Assembly: GCA_016212785.1 (NCBI GenBank)
Contig: JACRDW010000028.1
Span: 1-15,464, forward strand
Direction of reading: 5' to 3'
DNA length: 15,464 nucleotides
Source: Methanobacteriota archaeon
GTDB lineage: Archaea; Hydrothermarchaeota; Hydrothermarchaeia; Hydrothermarchaeales; JACRDW01
Position 1 is the first letter of the stretch. Every line of letters begins with the position of its first letter. Both the position numbers and the translations under genes were made by a program. This document shows positions 7,532 through 12,630 of the stretch, piece after piece. A model generated the notes under the pieces. It worked only from the letters and a program-made list of their open reading frames with translations. It made no database searches and was not told the DNA's origin.

Positions 7532-9025
7532 ATGAGGTTTCCTCCAGAATTTAAGGTTGTAAGAGACCAAGAAAAGTGCACGAAGTGCAAGCGCTGCACC
7601 ATCGAATGCACTTTTGAAGTGCATGGATATGATAAGAAAAAAAAGAGAATGGTAGCGAATGACGAGAACTGCGTAGCGTGTCAGCGCTGCGTTTTTACCT
7701 GTCCGACTAAGGCGCTTGTAATCGAGAGGAGACCTCCAACGTTCAGCGACCATCCGACATGGACAGAGTGGATAAGGAGGGATATAATGACGCAGGCAAA
7801 GACAGGAAGCGTCATACTTGCGAGCATGGGAAACGAGAAGCCGTATCAGTCTCTCTTCGACAGCATCGTAATAGATGCCTGCCAGGTGACGAATCCTGCG
7901 ATAGACCCGCTCAGAGAACCCATGGAGCTGCGCACCTATCTTGGAAGGAAGCCTGAGAAGATTGAAATCGAAAACGATGCGCTGAAAACTGAAATTGCTC
8001 CAAACCTGAAGCTCGAGACTCCTATAATGATTGCGCACATGAGCTACGGCGCAATCAGCCTCGAAGTACACAAAGCTTTAGCGACGGCTGCAAAAGAGCA
8101 GGGCACGATGATGGGCTCCGGAGAAGGAGGACTGCACAAGGAGCTCTACCCGTTTGCAGACCATATAATCGTTCAAGTTGCGAGCGGCCGCTTCGGCGTC
8201 CATGAAGAGTACCTCAAGATAGCGGCCGGGATGGAAATTAAAATCGGTCAGGGTGCAAAACCCGGCATTGGGGGGCACCTGCCCGGACCGAAAATAACAG
8301 AGCCTATTTCCGAGACAAGAATGATTCCTGTGGGCACGGACGCTCTTTCTCCTGCGCCTCATCACGACATATACTCTATAGAAGACCTCTCAAGGTTAAT
8401 TTATGCTCTCAAAGAGGCTACGAGATACAAAAAGCCTGTCTTCGTAAAAATTGCGGCGGTGAACAACTCTGCTCCGATAGCAACCGGAATAATACGTGCG
8501 GGCGCAGATGCTGTCGTGCTTGACGGCTTCAGGGCTGGCACAGGAGCTGCGCCGCAGGTTATAAGAGACAATCTCGGAATACCGATTGAGGCTGCGATAG
8601 CAGCAGTGGACCAGAGATTGAGAGAGGAGGGTATTAGGCACTGGGGTAGCATAATAGCGAGCGGCAGTATAAGGACGAGCGCAGATGTCGCAAAGGCTAT
8701 TGCTCTCGGCGCGGACGCAGTTTACATCGGCACCGCAGCACTAATCGCCCTGGGATGCACGGTCTGCAAGAAATGTTATACTGGAAAATGCACCTGGGGA
8801 ATCGCAACTCAGGTTCCAAAGCTGAGAAAGAGGCTTGACCCGGAAAAAGGAGCGAAAGCTGTCTCGAATCTAATACAAGCTTGGAACCACGAGCTAAAAG
8901 AAATCCTAGGTGCGCTTGGAATAAACTCTGTGGAAAGCCTCCGCGGCAACAGGGAGAGGCTGAGAGGAGTCGGGCTGTCCCAGCCTGACCTGGATGTTCT
9001 AGGAATCCTGCCGGCAGGGAAGTAG
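7532..9025 (+). CDS. gltB: Glutamate synthase core: ferredoxin plus FMN-binding domain
   Basis: Transfers ammonia to 2-oxoglutarate and reduces the product to glutamate on FMN. The ATG at 7532 lies about 6 nt after GGAGTGG; a TTG at 7526 is too close to that site. It has 497 residues. N-terminus: two 4Fe-4S ferredoxin motifs, C16-x2-C19-x2-C22-x3-C26 and C47-x2-C50-x2-C53-x3-C57-P. Then the synthase (alpha/beta)8 barrel: MIAHMSYGAISLEVH, GEGGLHKELYP, GQGAKPGIGGHLPG, VLDGFRAGTGAAP, SGSIRTSADVAKAIALGADAV. A further cysteine cluster, GCTVCKKCYTGKCTWGIATQ, is the 3Fe-4S site of GltB. The fused ferredoxin domain suggests electrons from ferredoxin or an unseen partner, because no GltD-like flavoprotein is in the window. 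It ends in TAG 1 nt before the GXGXG gene. Confidence 0.95.
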   Translation: MRFPPEFKVVRDQEKCTKCKRCTIECTFEVHGYDKKKKRMVANDENCVACQRCVFTCPTKALVIERRPPTFSDHPTWTEWIRRDIMTQAKTGSVILASMGNEKPYQSLFDSIVIDACQVTNPAIDPLREPMELRTYLGRKPEKIEIENDALKTEIAPNLKLETPIMIAHMSYGAISLEVHKALATAAKEQGTMMGSGEGGLHKELYPFADHIIVQVASGRFGVHEEYLKIAAGMEIKIGQGAKPGIGGHLPGPKITEPISETRMIPVGTDALSPAPHHDIYSIEDLSRLIYALKEATRYKKPVFVKIAAVNNSAPIATGIIRAGADAVVLDGFRAGTGAAPQVIRDNLGIPIEAAIAAVDQRLREEGIRHWGSIIASGSIRTSADVAKAIALGADAVYIGTAALIALGCTVCKKCYTGKCTWGIATQVPKLRKRLDPEKGAKAVSNLIQAWNHELKEILGALGINSVESLRGNRERLRGVGLSQPDLDVLGILPAGK

Positions 9026-9026
9026 C

Positions 9027-9758
9027 ATGATTATGGATGCAAAGGGCTTGCACTACAAGGCATTGAACAAGCTGATAGAAGACGCCATAAATAACAGTGC
9101 AAAAAAAATTAAAATAACAAACGTAAACGGGCAGCGCTACATCGGCGGCGGAATTAAGGGAAACGTTGAAATAGAAATCCACGGCACTCCGGGAGATGAT
9201 TTAGGTTCCTTCATGGACGGTCCTACCATTACTGTTTACAACGATGCGCAGGACGGCATTGGAAACACGATGAACTCCGGGAAAATAATCGTGCACGGCG
9301 ATGCCAGAGACATCGTTGGGCACTCAATGCGAGGCGGCAAAATCTTCGTTAACGGCGACGTCGGCTATCGCGTTGGAATCCACATGAAGGAGTACAAGGA
9401 AAATTTTCCGGTAATAATTGCCGCAGGCAGCGCTGGAGATTTTCTGGGCGAATACATGGCAGGCGGAAGGATAGTTGTCCTCGGAATGAAAGACAGCGAT
9501 TCGGAAATCGTCGGAGACTGGATTGCGACCGGAATACACGGAGGCATGATTTATATCCGGGGCAAGGTCGAGGAGCACAAGCTCGGCGTGGCTGCAAAGA
9601 TAGCTGAATTCTCGCAAGAAGACAGAAAATACCTCAGAAACCTGCTGAAAGAATTCTGCAAAACTTTTGGATATAATGTCAAAAAAATTCTGGACGCAGA
9701 ATTCACGAAAATAACCCCGATGACGCACAGACCATACGGGAAAATGTATACTGAATAA
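9027..9758 (+). CDS. Glutamate synthase GXGXG (alpha C-terminal) subunit
   Basis: A structural right-handed beta-helix subunit matching the C-terminal domain of bacterial GltB (COG0070 type; also related to FwdC). It has 243 residues. The repeated G-x2-x-G turns are visible through the middle: GGGIKGNVEIEIHGTPGDD, MNSGKIIVHGDARDIVG, MRGGKIFVNGDVGYRVG, MAGGRIVVLG and GIHGGMIYIRG. A helical C-terminal tail ends with MTHRPYGKMYTE. In bacterial GltB this domain shapes the ammonia tunnel between amidotransferase and synthase sites, so the three consecutive genes should form one enzyme. ATGs at 9027 and 9033 are both possible starts; 9027 is taken because it follows the previous TAG by 1 nt. It is the last gene of the housekeeping run. 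Confidence 0.93.
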   Translation: MIMDAKGLHYKALNKLIEDAINNSAKKIKITNVNGQRYIGGGIKGNVEIEIHGTPGDDLGSFMDGPTITVYNDAQDGIGNTMNSGKIIVHGDARDIVGHSMRGGKIFVNGDVGYRVGIHMKEYKENFPVIIAAGSAGDFLGEYMAGGRIVVLGMKDSDSEIVGDWIATGIHGGMIYIRGKVEEHKLGVAAKIAEFSQEDRKYLRNLLKEFCKTFGYNVKKILDAEFTKITPMTHRPYGKMYTE

Positions 9759-9774
9759 AAAAACTTCGCTTTAT

Positions 9775-9790
9775 CTCCCAATTATTGGAG
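9775..9790 (+). other. Weak hairpin after the gltS operon
   Basis: CTCCCAATTATTGGAG can fold into a short stem with one bulged C. It lies 17 nt after the last operon stop, before the island promoter. There is no clear T-run on the plus strand, so a role in ending the operon transcript is only possible. Confidence 0.3.
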
Positions 9791-9820
9791 TAAAACGAAT
9801 AAAAATCTCGCTTAATAGTC

Positions 9821-9868
9821 GTTAGCAGAAATTCGGGGCTCGCCTCTACGGACGAAAGATTATTAAAA
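9821..9868 (+). repeat. Island leader module, copy 1 (GTTA...TTCGGGG...TATA)
   Basis: Begins with GTTAGCA, then AATTCGGGG (9830-9838), TCGCCTCT (9840-9847), CGG and a purine-rich stretch running into the TATA-like box. The same blocks in the same order lead into the gene at 12631 (12562-12610), and a weaker version (GTTAAGT, then TTTCGGGG) leads into the propeller gene. The similarity starts at GTTA and ends at the promoter, as expected for a repeated 5' boundary plus promoter. Confidence 0.75.
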
Positions 9869-9869
9869 A
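9853..9869 (+). promoter_or_regulatory. Archaeal BRE/TATA promoter for the CPBP gene
   Basis: A purine-rich CGAAAG element followed by ATTATTAAAA. The TATA-like core ends about 23 nt before the ATG at 9891, so transcription should begin at or next to the start codon (leaderless mRNA). No Shine-Dalgarno sequence precedes the ATG, which agrees. Confidence 0.65.
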
Positions 9870-9890
9870 TGGCTTAATCAATAGTTTATT

Positions 9891-10661
9891 ATGAAAAGGC
9901 TAAGTTTATATGACGGTGGATTGAGAGACTTCCTGCGGTTTAGATTTCAGCCATCAATGGATTTACTTATTGTCCTTATCTCTTTTCTTATCTTAGTCGC
10001 TGGCCTCTACGCAATCCGTAACTCTTTTCCAATAGCTGATGTATGGGTTCCCGTTTCAATGTTTATTCTTGGCATACTAATTCCAATAGCATATAATGGC
10101 CTCGTGAAAAAGCGACCACTCTCAGAGACTGGGATAGGCACGAAATATTGGCTGAGAAGCCTGATATTAGGCACTATTCTGTGTGCGATTATTCTTCTAA
10201 TTGCTCCTTCACCCAAAGCCACTTTTATAACCATTGTTACATCACTTCTTTTCACGGAACTTTTACCCTTATTAGCTTTGGAAATTACAGCAGGTCTTTT
10301 CTATGCGATATTCTTCCACGGTTGGGTTCAGATGAGATTTGAGCGCGCTTTTGGGGCCATACCAGCTATTCTTATTGCGGCAGCATTCTTTGCCCTTCAC
10401 CATGTTGCATATGGTGAGCCCATTTCTCTTTTGTATATGGGTCATTTTATGGGTGGTCTTGTTCATGCTACCATTTTTCGCATAACTCGAAATATACTCA
10501 TGGTATGGCCCTTTTTTGTTTCCACAACTGGTCTAATCTACGATCTTGGGTGGGGTCTTAGATTACCATTCGAAGCAACTTATGGGTACATCGGCGTTCT
10601 GGCATTGATGTGGTTATTCATCGCGGTCGTTTACTGGAAACAGAAGAAGAGAGGAACTTAA
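9891..10661 (+). CDS. CPBP-like multi-pass membrane protein, catalytic residues lost
   Basis: 256 residues with about eight membrane segments (near 24-42, 52-70, 88-106, 111-143, 157-175, 182-198, 203-220, 232-249). The fold and order resemble the CPBP/Abi (CAAX-type) intramembrane protease family: FFHGWVQMRF at 141-150 fits the FFRG(W/F)LQ block, FALHH at 167-171 keeps the F-x3-H motif 2, and FMGGLVHATIFRITRNI fits the stretch before motif 3. However, the EExxxR residues are Y138, A139 and H143, and the motif 3 His and Asn positions are S211 and L215. A protease function is therefore unlikely; a binding or scaffolding role is a guess. It is a single gene with its own leaderless promoter, flanked by island repeats and unlike the operon genes upstream in composition. 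Confidence 0.75.
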   Translation: MKRLSLYDGGLRDFLRFRFQPSMDLLIVLISFLILVAGLYAIRNSFPIADVWVPVSMFILGILIPIAYNGLVKKRPLSETGIGTKYWLRSLILGTILCAIILLIAPSPKATFITIVTSLLFTELLPLLALEITAGLFYAIFFHGWVQMRFERAFGAIPAILIAAAFFALHHVAYGEPISLLYMGHFMGGLVHATIFRITRNILMVWPFFVSTTGLIYDLGWGLRLPFEATYGYIGVLALMWLFIAVVYWKQKKRGT

Positions 10662-10696
10662 AATAGCTCTTAGTGCTTACTTAACCTTTTCCGGCT

Positions 10697-10839
10697 CGCC
10701 CCCGAACTCTTCGGACAACCTTGTTGTCCTCACCTCGACTTCGTCTCGGTCTGCTAACAGCGATTAAGAGGAAAATCCTTGCAGGATTTTGCCCAAATTT
10801 TCACTTCGTGAAAACTTCTCTTAATCGCATACGTTAAGT
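10697..10839 (+). repeat. Structured intergenic element, copy 1 (possible attC-like site)
   Basis: Begins 35 nt after the CPBP stop and fills the spacer. Perfect inverted arms GCGATTAAGAG (10760-10770) and CTCTTAATCGC (10818-10828) enclose two more hairpins with 3-nt loops: AAAATCCT/AGGATTTT (10772-10790) and TTTTCAC/GTGAAAA (10798-10814). Another 3-nt-loop hairpin, GGACAAC/GTTGTCC (10713-10729), lies in its left part. The blocks CGCCCC, TCTCGGTCT, GCTAAC, CCCAAATTTT and GC(A/G)TA(C/T)GTTAA recur in the same order at 12411-12568. The right end is GTTAAGT (10833-10839), and its exact reverse complement ACTTAAC occurs at 10679-10685 just after the gene. Confidence 0.8.
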
Positions 10840-10863
10840 CCAATCGGTTTCGGGGCGCAACAA

Positions 10864-10880
10864 TACGAAAACTTTAATAG
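10864..10880 (+). promoter_or_regulatory. Archaeal BRE/TATA promoter for the propeller gene
   Basis: ACGAAA followed by ACTTTAATAG. The TATA-like core (10872-10879) ends 23 nt before the ATG at 10902, the same geometry as at the other two island genes, but only 11 nt before the ATG at 10890. This spacing is why 10902 is chosen as the start. Confidence 0.6.
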
Positions 10881-10901
10881 TGGAGATATATGATTATAAA
10901 T

Positions 10902-12194
10902 ATGGTATTCCGATTCTTCAAATATGCATTTTTGCTGTTAACTATTTTACTCCTTCATATAGGGATAGTTGATGCTCAATTAGCAGATTCTCCTTGGCCC
11001 ATGTTGCATGGTAATTTAAGACATACTGGCTTGAGTCCTTATAATACTAGTCATGTGGATGGAACAGTAAAATGGACATTTGAAACAGGAGCAGGGATAG
11101 AATCTTCTCCAACCATAGCTCTAGATGGAACAATCTATATTGGCTCGCATGACAATAAACTCTATGCCCTTAATCCTGACGGTACTTTGAAATGGAAATT
11201 TAATGCTGGTGAGCCGGTTTATATCAAGGAATGGGATGTTTGGAAAGGGATTCCATCAGCTCCATCAATAGATAAAGACGGCACGATTTATTTTGTCGCC
11301 CCGCCAATTTATATGTTTGCCTTAAATCCGGATGGCAGTGAAAAATGGCGTTATCCTGTTTACACCCAAGCTCATATTGGGGCATCACCGGTGATTGCCC
11401 CTGATGGCACTATTTATGTTAGCTCAGAAAGTTACCCGCATGCACATGGGAAAGATGATCCCAATATGGAATTCGGGGCCAGGGTATATGCTTTAAATCC
11501 GAATGGCACTCTCAAGTGGCGCTATGATACTAACGGTTCTTGTCTTGCTAATCTTATAGCCATTGCCAATGATGGCACTATCTATGTTACTGGTAGTGAT
11601 TTGGATCAAGAACCGCCATTCACTTTCAATGCAGTTTTTGCTTTTAATTCCGACGGTTCCATCAAATGGAAATTCAAATCAGACAGAATTGAAGGGCCGC
11701 CAACTATTGCAGAAGATGGTACAATTTATGTAGGCGCTAAAAACGGTACGTTCCACGCTCTTAATCCTGATGGCAGTGAAAAATGGATTTTTAAGGCTAG
11801 CAAAGGAATAAGTGCGATTGCAGCCCTTGACAAAGACGGAACAATTTACTTTGGCTCATGGGATGGCAATTTTTATGCATTGAATCCAGAAGGTAAGGAA
11901 TTATGGCGTTTTGATACTAAGATTGGCAGGGATCCAAAAATCTTTGAATCTCCATACATGGAAACAATCACCAGTTCAGCAGTAATTTCTGCTGACGGAA
12001 CAATTTACTTTGGTGATATTATTAACACCTTTTACGCTCTTGACTTAAATGGCAAAGAGAAATGGCGCTACACAACCAAGGGGGGGGAGGATTTGTCTCT
12101 TCGCCGGCGATTGGGCCTGACGGAACAGTTTATGTCGGTTCCTGGGATAAAAAATTGTATGCTTTCGGCGGACCACCCGCAAAGAAAGATTTAG
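10902..12194 (+). CDS. Secreted PQQ-like beta-propeller protein, main part (frameshifted)
   Basis: The N-terminal and main part of an exported eight-bladed propeller. Start 10902 fits the promoter distance; an upstream in-frame ATG at 10890 is the alternative. Signal peptide: n-region MVFRFFKY, hydrophobic AFLLLTILLLHIGI, cleavage near VDA/Q. The mature start SPWPMLHGNLRHTGLSPY is typical of secreted PQQ-like WD proteins. Seven blades follow, each with DGTIY near the start and (Y/F)ALNPDG plus KW(K/R)(F/Y) at the end. At a run of eight G (12080-12087) the frame is lost inside blade 8; the last ~36 codons of this frame are not propeller-like and end at TAG 12194. The eighth blade and membrane anchor continue one frame over (12062-12376). 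No quinoprotein catalytic residues are evident, so a binding or surface role is more likely. CGT/CGC arginine codons contrast with the AGA/AGG of the operon upstream. Confidence 0.85.
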   Translation: MVFRFFKYAFLLLTILLLHIGIVDAQLADSPWPMLHGNLRHTGLSPYNTSHVDGTVKWTFETGAGIESSPTIALDGTIYIGSHDNKLYALNPDGTLKWKFNAGEPVYIKEWDVWKGIPSAPSIDKDGTIYFVAPPIYMFALNPDGSEKWRYPVYTQAHIGASPVIAPDGTIYVSSESYPHAHGKDDPNMEFGARVYALNPNGTLKWRYDTNGSCLANLIAIANDGTIYVTGSDLDQEPPFTFNAVFAFNSDGSIKWKFKSDRIEGPPTIAEDGTIYVGAKNGTFHALNPDGSEKWIFKASKGISAIAALDKDGTIYFGSWDGNFYALNPEGKELWRFDTKIGRDPKIFESPYMETITSSAVISADGTIYFGDIINTFYALDLNGKEKWRYTTKGGEDLSLRRRLGLTEQFMSVPGIKNCMLSADHPQRKI

Positions 12195-12376
12195 AGAATA
12201 GAAGTGAAGTGGTGCCATTAACAAAAGAAGAAACAGAAACTCGCCCGGCAACCACTCCACATCCTCAACCTACATTGCCAATTGAAGATATGACAATTAT
12301 TTATTTACTGGGGGCTGTGGCAATCGTGGTCGTAGTTGGCATAGTCATTGTACTTAAAAAATTTCAAAAAATCTAA
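12062..12376 (+). CDS. C-terminal part of the propeller protein (last blade, anchor)
   Basis: From about position 12080 this frame reads GGGGFVSSPAIGPDGTVYVG and then WDKKLYAFGG, exactly the blade pattern of the preceding frame. A charged Pro/Thr-rich stalk (TRPATTPHPQPTLP) and one C-terminal membrane helix (IIYLLGAVAIVVVVGIVIVL, then KKFQKI) follow. It is therefore the end of the upstream gene, not a separate gene: the residues before 12080 and the ATG at 12062 are a shadow of the upstream frame. Together the parts make about 490 residues, with a signal peptide, propeller, stalk and anchor, displayed outside the cell. One added G, or two removed, in the G-run would restore the frame. Confidence 0.85.
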   Translation: MALHNQGGGGFVSSPAIGPDGTVYVGSWDKKLYAFGGPPAKKDLENRSEVVPLTKEETETRPATTPHPQPTLPIEDMTIIYLLGAVAIVVVVGIVIVLKKFQKI

Positions 12377-12410
12377 TCATGATTCTCTAATTGCTGTTTG
12401 TGAAAAGTAG

Positions 12411-12568
12411 CGCCCCTCGGCTGACTTCTTCGAAACCCTCGGTTTCTCGGTCTTCGCTAACGCTCAAAGGACTTAATAGCGCTTATACGATTCAGCCTTC
12501 GCTCTGCCGCTCGGCTCCACCCAAATTTTTGCTAACGGAAAAACTGCGTATAAGTGCGTATGTTAAAT
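12411..12568 (+). repeat. Structured intergenic element, copy 2 (possible attC-like site)
   Basis: Follows the propeller gene by 34 nt. Arms GCGCTTATACG (12479-12489) and CGTATAAGTGC (12547-12557) pair over 11 positions, one of them a G-T pair. Inside lie a GC-rich segment (AGCC...GGCT) and an imperfect TTTTTGC/GGAAAAA hairpin; a GAAACC/GGTTTC hairpin with a 3-nt loop is at 12432-12446. It shares CGCCCC, TCTCGGTCT, GCTAAC, CCCAAATTTT and the terminal GC(A/G)TA(C/T)GTTAA with the copy at 10697-10839. As in that copy, the right arm is followed by a 4-nt spacer and a GTTAARY box (GTTAAAT, 12562-12568). ACTTAAT (12471-12477) with a 1-nt spacer precedes the left arm. Confidence 0.8.
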
Positions 12569-12610
12569 GAAATTCGGGGGTTCGCCTCTGCGGAAAGAAG
12601 ATTTTATAAA
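12562..12610 (+). repeat. Island leader module, copy 2
   Basis: GTTAAAT, AATTCGGGG (12571-12579), TCGCCTCT (12582-12589), CGGA and GAAGA lead into TTTATAAA. Blocks and order match 9821-9868, with one extra base after TTCGGGG. The module begins at the last 7 bases of the structured element just upstream. Confidence 0.75.
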
Positions 12611-12611
12611 G
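12594..12611 (+). promoter_or_regulatory. Archaeal BRE/TATA promoter for the beta-helix gene
   Basis: Purine-rich AAAGAAG followed by a strong TATA box, TTTTATAAAG. The core ends about 21 nt before the ATG at 12631, so the mRNA should be leaderless or nearly so. No Shine-Dalgarno sequence is present. Confidence 0.7.
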
Positions 12612-12630
12612 AAATAATATCTAACTAGAT

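Noticed and set aside
10713..10729. GGACAAC-CTT-GTTGTCC as an intrinsic terminator of the CPBP gene
   Set aside because: No T-run follows, archaeal termination relies mainly on T-tracts rather than hairpins, and the hairpin is one of several within a repeated element.
12062..12080. ATG at 12062 as the start of a separate small membrane protein gene
   Set aside because: No promoter or Shine-Dalgarno sequence, and the first codons only shadow the KWRYTT codons of the propeller frame; the blade pattern shows it is the end of that gene.
10697..12568. CRISPR array, tRNA genes or an insertion sequence in the island spacers
   Set aside because: There are only two element copies more than 1.5 kb apart with a gene between them, no tRNA cloverleaf or TTC loop that I can find, and no transposase frame.
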